DNA of 64,000 bases from Paenibacillus polymyxa (GTDB taxonomy: Bacteria > Bacillota > Bacilli > Paenibacillales > Paenibacillaceae), in assembly GCF_001719045.1 (NCBI RefSeq), contig NZ_CP015423.1:62001-126000 (forward strand), given 5' to 3'. Shown here one piece after another: positions 8,210-16,035 of this stretch; positions within the stretch are counted from its first letter, which is position 1, and each line of letters begins with the position of its first letter. A model generated the notes under the pieces. That model made no database searches. It was not told where the DNA came from and saw only the letters and a list, made by a program, of their open reading frames with translations. The position numbers and the translations under genes were made by a program.

Positions 8210-9486
8210 CTATCCCTTTAATTATTTCGACGATTACAACCCCGCTGCTCGGTGCGGTGGATACAGCTGTAATCGGTCATTTGAGCCATTCCGCGTATTT
8301 AGGCGGTGTAGCGGTGGGCACTCTTATTTTCAATACTTTATATTGGCTGTTTGGCTTCCTGCGAGTCAGCACATCGGCTTTCACGGCACAAGCCGCGGGG
8401 GCACAAAATAACGACCAGAGCATAGCTGCTCTCATGCGCCCACTGGCCATTGCTCTACTCATTGGTGCGGTATTCATTGTGTTACAAAAGCCAATTCTGC
8501 TAGCTTCTCTTCAGCTAATCCATCCGGCTCAGGATGTAGCGGCGCAGGCAGCAATTTATTTTAGCATTCGTATTTGGGGAGCCCCTCTTACATTGGTGAA
8601 CTATGTGCTGCTCGGCTGGCTGATGGGATTATCCCGTGTGAAGGCTACATTATTTTTGCAAATTACAATGAACGTAATCAATATGGTATTAGCTATTGTA
8701 TTTACACAGATGATGCATTGGAATGTCACTGGTGTAGCAAGCGCTACTCTGATTGCGGAGGTTCTTGCATGTATATTGGGTCTAGTTCTGGTGTTCCGCT
8801 CATCGATTTGGAGAGAATGGAAGCAAAGCGGACAGATGAATTGGCGAGGTTGGTTTGGAGCCTCAGAGTTGAAAAGTGTCATGGCAACAAACCTTGATCT
8901 TATGATTCGTACAGCCTGTCTGCTGACGATGTTTAATCTGTTTACGGCGCGCAGTGCGAGCTTTGGGACCGATCAGTTGGCGGCGAACGCTATTTTGCTA
9001 CAGATCCACTATATTATGGCTTACTTTTTTGATGGGTTCGCCAACGCCAGTAGCATTATGACGGGTCAGGCTCAGGGTGCCGGGGATCGTAAAATGCTGC
9101 AAAGGGTTATTCACTTGTCCTGGTTCTGGACACTGATGACCAGCGTAGTGACGGGAGGATTGTATTTCGCACTGAAAGAGCCGCTTATCTCGCTATTTAC
9201 GGATAATGCTACAGTGATTAGCCTTACAGGCCCTTATAATGGATGGCTTGTGGTCTTTCCGCTGGCAGCCGGGCTGGGACTGGTGTTCTATGGTGTGTTT
9301 ACAGGAATGACAGTAACGTATCCGATTCGTAATTCGATGCTGATCTCATTGCTCTGCTTTTTGATCGCTCTCTTCTGGTGCGTTCCCCATTATGGGAATC
9401 ACGGACTTTGGCTGTCCTTTATCGTGTTTGCACTAGGACGGTCACTGTTTCTTGTAATCTATTTACCTCGCTTGCAGAGGATATAG
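8176..9486 (+). CDS. MATE-family efflux transporter (DinF-like)
   Basis: 436 residues with 12 predicted membrane segments and two MatE repeats. The N-terminus (ALAIPLIISTITTPLLGAVDTAVIG) and YFSIRIWGAPLTLVNYVLLG are typical of the DinF branch, Na+ or H+ driven exporters of organic cations or bile-acid-like compounds. ATG 8176 has GGAGG 10 nt upstream, inside the preceding ATPase gene, giving a 34-bp overlap. An exporter embedded in an importer operon is unusual: metallophore systems combine a secretion pump with an uptake ABC transporter. No metallophore synthesis genes are in the window, so the link is inference. Confidence 0.85.
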   Translation: MLPSHRAYLALAIPLIISTITTPLLGAVDTAVIGHLSHSAYLGGVAVGTLIFNTLYWLFGFLRVSTSAFTAQAAGAQNNDQSIAALMRPLAIALLIGAVFIVLQKPILLASLQLIHPAQDVAAQAAIYFSIRIWGAPLTLVNYVLLGWLMGLSRVKATLFLQITMNVINMVLAIVFTQMMHWNVTGVASATLIAEVLACILGLVLVFRSSIWREWKQSGQMNWRGWFGASELKSVMATNLDLMIRTACLLTMFNLFTARSASFGTDQLAANAILLQIHYIMAYFFDGFANASSIMTGQAQGAGDRKMLQRVIHLSWFWTLMTSVVTGGLYFALKEPLISLFTDNATVISLTGPYNGWLVVFPLAAGLGLVFYGVFTGMTVTYPIRNSMLISLLCFLIALFWCVPHYGNHGLWLSFIVFALGRSLFLVIYLPRLQRI

Positions 9487-9517
9487 CAGCACCTGATTTA
9501 TATCGCTCTCAAAAACA

Positions 9518-9562
9518 AAGGATGTCCCATCCACCATGTACGTGGTGTTGGGACATCCTTTT
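9518..9562. terminator. Bidirectional terminator between the MATE gene and katA
   Basis: AGGATGTCCCA (from 9519) pairs with TGGGACATCCT, with inner CCAC/GTGG pairing. T tracts on both strands suit the convergent genes. Confidence 0.85.
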
Positions 9563-9610
9563 ATTATTTATTCATACGGGTTTATCAGATTAGAAGTTTG
9601 CAAAATCCTT

Positions 9611-11068
9611 TTACTCGCCTTGTGGAACGGTCAAGCCCAGACCATCCGCTACACGACGTCCATATTCAGGATCAGCTTTGTAGAAATGTCCGATCTGACG
9701 CAGTTTGATTTCATCACTTTCTACCGGCTTCATCGCATTTACGATGTTTCGGACCAGACGTACACGCTCTTCTTCACTGAGCAAACGGTACAGGTCGCCC
9801 GGCTGTGTGTAGTGATCATGATGATCGTAGGCTACACTTTGCGCTTCGCCAGACACTTCAAAAGGAGCAATTTTGTGCGCAGGTGATTCTTTGGGTCCAC
9901 CGAGACTATTAGGCTCGTAATAAACAGATCCTCCGCCATTGCTGTCACTGCGTAATGCACCATCGCGTTGGTAGTTGTGTACTTCTGCATGCGGACGGTT
10001 GATCGGCAACGAATTATGATTTGCACCTACACGGTAGCGATGTGCGTCGCCGTAGGCAAACAGGCGTCCTTGCAGCATTTTATCCGGGGATGCTTCAATT
10101 CCAGGAACAAATGAACCCGGAGAGAATGTCGCCTGCTCTACCTCAGCAAAGTAGTTCTCAGGATTACGATTCAGCACCATGCGCCCAACCTCAATCAGCG
10201 GATAATCCTTTTGAGACCATACTTTTGTCACATCAAATGGATCAAAGCGATACGTATCTGCATCTTCTACGGGCATAATCTGCACATGAAGTTTCCATGC
10301 CGGAAAATCACCTTTTTTGATGGCATTAAACAAATCTTCTGTATGATAATCCGGATTTTCACCGGCAATTTTCGCAGCCAAATCCACATCAAGATTTTGC
10401 ACACCTTGCTCTGTTTTAAAATGATATTTCACCCATACTGCCTGTCCTTCGGAATTTACCCACTTGAACGTGTGACTACCGAAACCATGCATATGTCTAA
10501 GTGTAGCTGGAATACCGCGGTCAGACATAAGGATACTTACCTGATGCAGCGATTCAGGAGATAAGGACCAGAAATCCCAGACCGCATTCGGGTTTTTCAG
10601 ATGGGATTGGGGATGACGTTTTTGCGTATGAATAAAGTCAGGAAATTTAATGGCATCCCGAATAAAAAACACAGGTGTATTATTGCCCACGAGATCATAG
10701 TTGCCTTCTTCTGTATAAAACTTCACCGCAAAACCACGTGGGTCGCGTACAGTATCGGACGAGCCCAGCTCACCCGCCACAGTAGAAAAACGGATAAACA
10801 TCGGTGTACGCTTGCCCACTTCAGACAAGAAGCTTGCTTTTGTATATGCAGACAAATCATTAGTGACTTCAAAATATCCGTGCGCCCCTGCACCTTTTGC
10901 ATGAACGACACGTTCCGGCACACGCTCCCGGTTAAAATGCGCCAATTTCTCCAGCAGATGCACATCCTGAATTAGTGTGGGACCCCGTGAGCCTGCTGTG
11001 ATCGAATTTTGATTATCTCCAACAGGAGCGCCCCAGCTTGTAGTCAGGTTCGTTGGTTGGTTACTCAT
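9611..11068 (-). CDS. katA: Catalase (monofunctional haem, clade 3)
   Basis: 485 residues, the usual length of small-subunit clade 3 catalases. The distal catalytic His region is [17 protein letters not shown] (about residues 49-65), [20 protein letters not shown] surrounds the conserved core, and the proximal haem Tyr is in [16 protein letters not shown] (about residue 335). It converts hydrogen peroxide to water and oxygen in the cytoplasm. I chose ATG 11068 (MSNQPTN) because AGAGGTG precedes it by about 9 nt; the open frame extends 21 codons further upstream without a ribosome binding site and across the promoter. A promoter and an exact PerR box lie upstream. Monocistronic. Confidence 0.95.
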   Translation of the reverse strand: MSNQPTNLTTSWGAPVGDNQNSITAGSRGPTLIQDVHLLEKLAHFNRERVPERVVHAKGAGAHGYFEVTNDLSAYTKASFLSEVGKRTPMFIRFSTVAGELGSSDTVRDPRGFAVKFYTEEGNYDLVGNNTPVFFIRDAIKFPDFIHTQKRHPQSHLKNPNAVWDFWSLSPESLHQVSILMSDRGIPATLRHMHGFGSHTFKWVNSEGQAVWVKYHFKTEQGVQNLDVDLAAKIAGENPDYHTEDLFNAIKKGDFPAWKLHVQIMPVEDADTYRFDPFDVTKVWSQKDYPLIEVGRMVLNRNPENYFAEVEQATFSPGSFVPGIEASPDKMLQGRLFAYGDAHRYRVGANHNSLPINRPHAEVHNYQRDGALRSDSNGGGSVYYEPNSLGGPKESPAHKIAPFEVSGEAQSVAYDHHDHYTQPGDLYRLLSEEERVRLVRNIVNAMKPVESDEIKLRQIGHFYKADPEYGRRVADGLGLTVPQGE

Positions 11069-11113
11069 GATTGAAATCACCTCTTGAATGAATTGGTTAA
11101 CTATGTGCCTTTC

Positions 11114-11142
11114 ACTATAAATTGTGCACAAACAAAAATCAA
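11114..11142 (-). promoter_or_regulatory. katA promoter
   Basis: On the minus strand TTGATT (11142-11137) and TATAGT (11119-11114) are separated by exactly 17 bp, about 45 bp upstream of the katA start codon. Confidence 0.7.
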
Positions 11143-11149
11143 TACTTTT

Positions 11150-11164
11150 TTATAATTATTATAA
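11150..11164. promoter_or_regulatory. PerR box of katA
   Basis: TTATAATTATTATAA is an exact match to the Bacillus PerR consensus TTATAATNATTATAA. It lies 7 bp upstream of the katA -35 element. PerR represses katA in B. subtilis and is inactivated by peroxide, so the same control is expected here. Confidence 0.85.
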
Positions 11165-11197
11165 TCTAGGATTTAGAATTAGTTTAAAATCATAAAT

Positions 11198-11223
11198 AAA
11201 AAAGCAAGCCCCATAAGGCTTGC
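11198..11223 (-). terminator. Terminator of the cysC transcription unit
   Basis: GCAAGCC (11204-11210) pairs with GGCTTGC (11217-11223). On the minus strand the hairpin is followed by six U residues. It ends the run of genes descending from 14353. Confidence 0.75.
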
Positions 11224-11358
11224 CGTATATGCAGTAATGTATTTATTTACCAATAGATATGTTTCAATTTTCACGTTCTGTGATGATTACTTTAATCACT
11301 TCTCGAAGTTTTGCCATTGAGGCTTTCAGACAATATTCATGTAGAATTCATCATAAAA

Positions 11359-11961
11359 TCATAATAGTAGCTGCTCCCTGTCGAGAAAATCCAAGATATC
11401 CTGAACCGACTGGATTACCTCTCGACCTTCAGTAGATACGATTAGATCAGGTTCCAGCGGTGCTTCATAGGGAGCATCAATCCCCGTAAAATGATGAATT
11501 TCTCCGGCACGCGCTTTCTTGTACATTCCTTTTGGATCGCGTCGCTCACATTCCTCCAAGCTGCACTGTATATAAATCTCATAGCAACCTTCCTGCTGTA
11601 AAATCTCCTTTACCATTTCACGATCTTCACGATAAGGGGAAATGGTGGCGCAAATCGTTAGAACACCCGCATGTGCCATTAGCTTTGCAACTTCGGCAAT
11701 ACGGCGGATATTTTCTTTACGGTCAGCGGGCAGGAAACCTAGATTCTGATTTAAACCGTGCCGAACATTATCTCCATCCAAAATAAACGTGTGTATGCCT
11801 CGTGCGTATAACGCTTTTTCAAGTGTGCAGGATACCGTTGATTTTCCCGAACCAGACAGCCCTGTAAACCAAAGTACCGGACTTTTATGGCCATTCAAAA
11901 GCTGACGCGCTTGCTTATCAATATCGGACACATGCCAGGTTATATTCGAAGATGGATTCAT
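11359..11961 (-). CDS. cysC: Adenylylsulfate (APS) kinase
   Basis: 200 residues. The P-loop is GLSGSGKST (about residues 34-42), DGDNVRHGLNQNLGF is the APS-kinase substrate motif, and SPYREDREMVKE and DPKGMYKKARAGEI are family signatures. It phosphorylates APS to PAPS in the cytoplasm. The usual partners (ATP sulfurylase, PAPS reductase) are absent nearby. Instead the gene follows PARG by 61 bp, after NADAR and an NrtR-type Nudix gene, all on one strand with no terminator in between, so it may be co-transcribed with ADP-ribose enzymes. The start has GGAAGG upstream. Confidence 0.92.
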   Translation of the reverse strand: MNPSSNITWHVSDIDKQARQLLNGHKSPVLWFTGLSGSGKSTVSCTLEKALYARGIHTFILDGDNVRHGLNQNLGFLPADRKENIRRIAEVAKLMAHAGVLTICATISPYREDREMVKEILQQEGCYEIYIQCSLEECERRDPKGMYKKARAGEIHHFTGIDAPYEAPLEPDLIVSTEGREVIQSVQDILDFLDREQLLL

Positions 11962-12022
11962 TCAGCACCTTCCTTTTTCATGGAATATTATAGTAAAACA
12001 GTTTTTATGCACTGCCTTCACT

Positions 12023-12922
12023 TCAAGAAAGAACATTTTTAAAGCTATTTAAAGTATGTTGGTCTGCTTTGTGATCCAACACTGCAAAAACAATCCGGTC
12101 AAACAGCAAACCATATCCTTCATCTACAAGCACTTGCTTGAACCAGAGGGCAACCTCTTCTGGCTTATTGCGAAATACTCCGCAACCATAGGCTCCCAGC
12201 ACAAGATGTTCTACGCCGTTTTGCTTAGCCATTCCAAGAACGTAACGGATCCGCTCCAGCATCACTTCCCCAATCCGATTCACCTGCTCTGGCTCCCGTT
12301 CTCGCACAACTCCAGCATTTACAGCAGTTGCGGTCAGGAAGTCGACTTGATATGGCTTCTCCAACAATGTTCCCTGATCATCCTGAAATACCGGAACTTC
12401 AGGCGAATAAATCATATAATCTGAATAAAAACAGCTCCGCAGCTTCCGATTATGTCCATACATCTCTTCCATTTGTGAAATGCAAGGATATAACGCTGAC
12501 GAACGAGCCAAGCTTTCTTCTTGAGCCTGGCTGCCTCCGAGAAATCCACCTCCCGGGTTTTTAGCTGATGCAAAATTCAAACACGCCACGTGGGTCAGCT
12601 TCTCCTCTACCTGGAGTCTGTATGCCGCCTGTAACGTGCTTTCTCCCGTAATTTCCAATTTTGCAATAATCGTCTGTTCTTCTATGCGGGAAGAAGGCCC
12701 CCATATACTTTTTATTCTTTGCTCTGTTTCTTGCTTTACAGCTACCAGTTGAGAAGGTGTATATAACTTCGATCCTGTGACCGCATTTCCTATCTCTTTT
12801 GTCATATTTACTTGAACCTGTTTGATATTCATGTAATATCCATTCTCCAAAATGGATAGTGTCTCCTGCGCCATATGTGATCGTGCATCCCGGTTACTCC
12901 GGGAATTCATTGTATTTTTCAT
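12023..12922 (-). CDS. Bacterial-type poly(ADP-ribose) glycohydrolase (PARG, TIGR02452-like)
   Basis: 299 residues. The PARG signature GGG-X6-8-QEE is intact as NPGGGFLGGSQAQEESLARSS (about residues 122-142). LSxxYGCGVFRNKPEEVA-like features near residue 250 and the macro-domain fold pattern agree with TIGR02452/DUF2263 proteins, which cleave ADP-ribose polymers or conjugates. Start ATG 12922 uses a GGAG site lying inside the end of the NADAR gene, 5 bp upstream, so the two are translationally linked. The start could alternatively be Met17. It belongs to an ADP-ribose cluster with NADAR and NrtR-type Nudix genes; the in vivo substrate is unknown. Confidence 0.87.
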   Translation of the reverse strand: MKNTMNSRSNRDARSHMAQETLSILENGYYMNIKQVQVNMTKEIGNAVTGSKLYTPSQLVAVKQETEQRIKSIWGPSSRIEEQTIIAKLEITGESTLQAAYRLQVEEKLTHVACLNFASAKNPGGGFLGGSQAQEESLARSSALYPCISQMEEMYGHNRKLRSCFYSDYMIYSPEVPVFQDDQGTLLEKPYQVDFLTATAVNAGVVREREPEQVNRIGEVMLERIRYVLGMAKQNGVEHLVLGAYGCGVFRNKPEEVALWFKQVLVDEGYGLLFDRIVFAVLDHKADQHTLNSFKNVLS

Positions 12923-12927
12923 GGTGA

Positions 12928-13410
12928 CTATTTCTCCTTTTGCAATACATCCTCACGTAAATTCGTCAATATTTCCCCAAGCCAGTTCGTACCACGCCAT
13001 AGCTTGCGGTTCCGTATACGAGCATCGCTCTCAGCTAAGCCGACACCCCAAATGGTGTCGGTCGGACTAGCCTCAACCAGAGTGGTTCCTTTCGTTTTAA
13101 GCAGGTGCTTGAGCAAATTCGGATTTTGTGTAAACTTGGCGTAATTACCGTCATATACAAATTGCCGGCAATTGGCCTCCCACAAGGATTGGTCAAATCC
13201 GCGCACACTGCGGCCCCGGGCTTTTTGCTCCCTTGGGGTAGGTGCTTGCATAATTTTCAAGGCTGCCTCTTCATCCCCAAAAAGCTGTGCTTTTTTCAAC
13301 ATCATATATTGCTCGGCACAGTTAAACTCCAATCCATCCACGACAAAATCAGAAGGATACCATTGCGAAAATGGCGAATGACTGCGATAAAAAAATGTAA
13401 ACTTTTCCAT
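12928..13410 (-). CDS. NADAR-family protein (YbiA-like)
   Basis: 160 residues, all one NADAR domain. FYRSHSPFSQWYPSDFVVDG at the N-terminus, CAEQYMMLKKAQLFGD, and LVEASPTDTIWGVGL with KLWRGTNWLGE at the C-terminus are the conserved blocks. NADAR proteins were predicted to act on NAD/ADP-ribose derivatives, and members have been reported to remove ADP-ribose from guanine in nucleic acid. It lies 28 bp after the Nudix/NrtR gene and 5 bp before the PARG gene on the same strand, which fits a role in ADP-ribose removal or recycling. The start ATG is preceded by GAGGAA. Confidence 0.9.
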   Translation of the reverse strand: MEKFTFFYRSHSPFSQWYPSDFVVDGLEFNCAEQYMMLKKAQLFGDEEAALKIMQAPTPREQKARGRSVRGFDQSLWEANCRQFVYDGNYAKFTQNPNLLKHLLKTKGTTLVEASPTDTIWGVGLAESDARIRNRKLWRGTNWLGEILTNLREDVLQKEK

Positions 13411-13438
13411 GAAGATTCCTCATTTCATATTCCTTATG

Positions 13439-14353
13439 CTACATAAAACGCGACCGAGGCTTAAATCGGTATAACTTGGACGGACGATGTCCAGCCGCCT
13501 TTCTATACTCATTGGTTTCTTCCACGAGATCAGCTATTTTGCGACGAAAAGCTGCGGCCAACAGCTCCTTACCTAGAATAATTTCATACACCTGCTGAAG
13601 CTCACTCAGTGTAAATAGAGCTGGCATCAGGTGAAACGCGATATCTGTGTATTCTATTTTGCTGCGCAGACGCTCTATACCGTACGCAATAATTTTGGCA
13701 TGATCAAAAGCAATTCCTTGTGACTCCAGCACCTCTCGCTTGATTTCAATGGTTCTTCCCTTAAGAATTTCAGTTATTTTTACTTTGGCTGATAGATGGA
13801 TGTCCCCATGCTTCAATGTGATATCAATGTCTTGTTCCCATGTGTAACCTTCCGGCTGCTTCGTCCGCGTTTCCTGAGCTACGCTGTAATCCAGCTCAAA
13901 CCACTGGGCATCATCGGCATCATCCCCCGCCTGTACCTCCAAGGAATCGTGATCCACCAATGCCATGTAAGCGCAGCTGATTACCCGCATACGAGGATCA
14001 CGTGCCACATCTCCCCAAGTATATAGCTGCTCCATATAAATCTGATCCACATTCGTTTCCGTTTTAAGCTCACGTCGCGCAGCCTCTTCCAGACTTTCAT
14101 CTATACCTACAAACCCCCCCGGCAACGCCCATTGCCCTATATAAGGGTGCTCTCCTCTTTGGATCAAAAGAAGCTGGAGGGTCTTCTCAGGCAGCTTCCG
14201 ATAATTTTGTTGGAGCTGATCCATTACCGTAAATAGCAGCATATCTACCGTTACGGATGGGCGCTCATATTCATTCGCATCATACAGGGCTAAGAACTCC
14301 TCTTCCGTCAAGCCACTGTGATTATGTTTCGATCCATCTGTCACTTGCCTCAC
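13439..14353 (-). CDS. NrtR-type Nudix/winged-helix regulator (ADP-ribose sensing)
   Basis: 304 residues. Residues about 30-190 form a Nudix domain and the C-terminal third (TLSELQQVYEIILGKELLAA, FRRKI, GHRPSKLYRF) matches the winged helix of NrtR regulators. The Nudix box GFVGIDESLEEAARRELKTE is degenerate: the REUXEEXGU part reads RELKTETNV, losing one Glu and the Gly. That is typical of NrtR proteins that bind but do not hydrolyse ADP-ribose. The product probably senses ADP-ribose and controls this operon. The annotated start is GTG 14353; a GTG three codons later has a better-spaced AGGTG. It is the first gene of NrtR-NADAR-PARG(-cysC). Confidence 0.85.
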   Translation of the reverse strand: MRQVTDGSKHNHSGLTEEEFLALYDANEYERPSVTVDMLLFTVMDQLQQNYRKLPEKTLQLLLIQRGEHPYIGQWALPGGFVGIDESLEEAARRELKTETNVDQIYMEQLYTWGDVARDPRMRVISCAYMALVDHDSLEVQAGDDADDAQWFELDYSVAQETRTKQPEGYTWEQDIDITLKHGDIHLSAKVKITEILKGRTIEIKREVLESQGIAFDHAKIIAYGIERLRSKIEYTDIAFHLMPALFTLSELQQVYEIILGKELLAAAFRRKIADLVEETNEYRKAAGHRPSKLYRFKPRSRFM

Positions 14354-14382
14354 CTACCTGTTCATATATGGGTCATTTGTCG

Positions 14383-14425
14383 CTTTTAATTCAAAAGTGA
14401 TGAATGCTCTATGTAACTTTTAATT
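14383..14425. promoter_or_regulatory. Possible NrtR operator region
   Basis: Two copies of CTTTTAATT (14383-14391 and 14417-14425) lie upstream of the NrtR-like gene. The first is part of an imperfect palindrome, CTTTT-AATTC-AAAAG. The match to any known NrtR site is not established; this is a weak positional candidate. Confidence 0.25.
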
Positions 14426-14636
14426 TGAATCAATTGATAAAAACAAAATGTTAATATCAATACAGTAATATATAAAAACTGCTTCGTCAATAGGGTGTAT
14501 AGTCCTATTTTTAATCATTTGGTAGTACTATTAGACTGTTTACTGAATTTCACTTGTTGCTTATTGTCATATCATGTATGATGTTTTGGTCAATATAGGA
14601 AACACAACATACTAATCACGTAGGGAGAAGATCTAA

Positions 14637-14939
14637 TTGTCTAACCAGTTTAATCCGCAATTCAATCAGCAAGGAGCACCATCCAGACCAGCCCCTGTTT
14701 ACCCGCCTCCTGTATCATTCAAGGAGTGGATGATCAGTTTACTTCTGATGGCTATACCGGTAGTTGGACTTATTATGCTGTTTGTGTGGGCATTTAGCGG
14801 CTCGACTAATCCGAGCAAAGCTAACTATGCTAAAGCAGGCCTTCTTTGGGCCGCTATTGTAATTGTGATCTATATCATTATGGCTGTTGCTCTGTTGCCT
14901 GCTATCATAAGTTCATTGAATTCAAACAGCTACTATTGA
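14637..14939 (+). CDS. Small membrane protein with Pro-rich N-terminus
   Basis: 100 residues from a TTG start with AGGGAGAAG 6 nt upstream. The first 25 residues are rich in Pro, Gln and Asn, followed by two membrane segments (about residues 32-52 and 68-92) separated by a polar loop with SGSTNPSKANYAKA. The layout resembles small Firmicute proteins of unknown function with a proline-rich cytoplasmic head and two transmembrane helices. It is preceded by about 280 bp of AT-rich DNA and followed by its own terminator, so it is transcribed alone. No function assigned. Confidence 0.7.
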   Translation: MSNQFNPQFNQQGAPSRPAPVYPPPVSFKEWMISLLLMAIPVVGLIMLFVWAFSGSTNPSKANYAKAGLLWAAIVIVIYIIMAVALLPAIISSLNSNSYY

Positions 14940-15002
14940 TTCTGATTACATAGCAAAATAACCTTCCGATGAATAACCTGATCATCAGAAGATCCTTAAA
15001 CT

Positions 15003-15030
15003 AAACTGCCGATCTCGTCGGCAGTTTTAT
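15003..15030 (+). terminator. Terminator of the small membrane protein gene
   Basis: ACTGCCGA (15005-15012) pairs with TCGGCAGT (15018-15025) around a 5-nt loop, followed by TTTTATTT. Confidence 0.8.
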
Positions 15031-15084
15031 TTGATTTCTTTTCGCTTTACTCCTCCCAATTGGCGTAGCTCCCCCTTATAGCTT

Positions 15085-15132
15085 GAAAAAAAGCAAAAGA
15101 GAAACCCTGATCTTGTGTGAACCGGGTTTCTC
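15085..15132 (-). terminator. Terminator of the NRPS-GT operon
   Basis: GAGAAACCC (15099-15107) pairs with GGGTTTCTC (15124-15132). On the minus strand it is followed by a TTTTGCTTTTTTT tract. It lies just past the stop of the glycosyltransferase gene. Confidence 0.8.
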
Positions 15133-15153
15133 AGGCAGCTAATCTAACTTCCT

Positions 15154-16035
15154 TTACTTATACCAAAGATCATCTGTTTCAAGTTCCTGTAGACTGCTCA
15201 AAAACGATTTTGAGTTATCAACATAAAGTTCGGTATCGATATAGTACAGCTTTTTATCATGTAAGCATTGATCAATATACTCTGCATTTAATATACTTTT
15301 ATCTTCTACATTGGCAGCAAAAGCTTGCAGTTTGGGAAGCGCGGTTTTCTGATATTCAAGCCATGAATGGTGGAATCCAGCTGGCTCCTCCAGACAATAA
15401 ATGTCATGATATAACGCTTCAGCAATTCCCTTCTTCCTGAGATAGTCGGGTGAGAAAGGCATACTTTTGAAGTACCGGCCGGTCATGGCGAACACGCGGT
15501 AGCTCCAATGAGGAGCACCGTGATTAGATTGGCAAAAAAGATTCAGGAAGAATACAGAATAGTGCATTTTAATTGTAATAACTTGATGTTTCTTCACTTC
15601 CGAAACAATACGATCCGCCATCCGACTGTCAATGATCTCATCAAAATCAGCCAAAATGATCACATCATCGTCTTTAACTTTATCCTGTAAGATAGAGGTA
15701 CTTCTGTTTCTTTGGCAAGCCTCATTATGAAACGCACTGTTATAGCTGAGCAGACGCCAGTACCAGCGGTCAAAGTTATCTGCGCCGCAGCTATCCACAT
15801 CGAAGTACAATGAGTGCTTCTCAGGTTCACGAAACAGTTGATCCGCGTGAAATGGATGATGAATCACCTTGGGACCAACATAATCTGGATTAAAGTTGCA
15901 GGGCTTATCCAAATAACTGAACGTCTTGTTGGCTTCGATCACGTGCAGCTCGTCAATCCAGCCGGCATTTTCTTTTATTTTAATATCTGCAATGCGATTT
16001 TCATTGAAAAATGGGCAAAATTCATATACTTTCAT
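15154..16035 (-). CDS. Family 17 glycosyltransferase (GT17-like), last gene of the NRPS operon
   Basis: 293 residues beginning MKVYEFCPFFNENRIADIKI. It has the acidic D-x-D-type motif DDDVIILADFDEIIDSR (about residue 125) and an N-terminal WIDELHVIEANKTFS block, as in GT17 proteins related to the beta-1,4-N-acetylglucosaminyltransferase MGAT3. I chose ATG 16035 because it overlaps the NRPS stop (ATGA) and has GGGGAGGGGAG upstream; the longer frame to 16092 lies wholly inside the NRPS gene. The coupling means the two are made together, so the enzyme may glycosylate the peptide product. No signal peptide or membrane segment is seen. The sugar donor is unknown. Confidence 0.75.
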   Translation of the reverse strand: MKVYEFCPFFNENRIADIKIKENAGWIDELHVIEANKTFSYLDKPCNFNPDYVGPKVIHHPFHADQLFREPEKHSLYFDVDSCGADNFDRWYWRLLSYNSAFHNEACQRNRSTSILQDKVKDDDVIILADFDEIIDSRMADRIVSEVKKHQVITIKMHYSVFFLNLFCQSNHGAPHWSYRVFAMTGRYFKSMPFSPDYLRKKGIAEALYHDIYCLEEPAGFHHSWLEYQKTALPKLQAFAANVEDKSILNAEYIDQCLHDKKLYYIDTELYVDNSKSFLSSLQELETDDLWYK

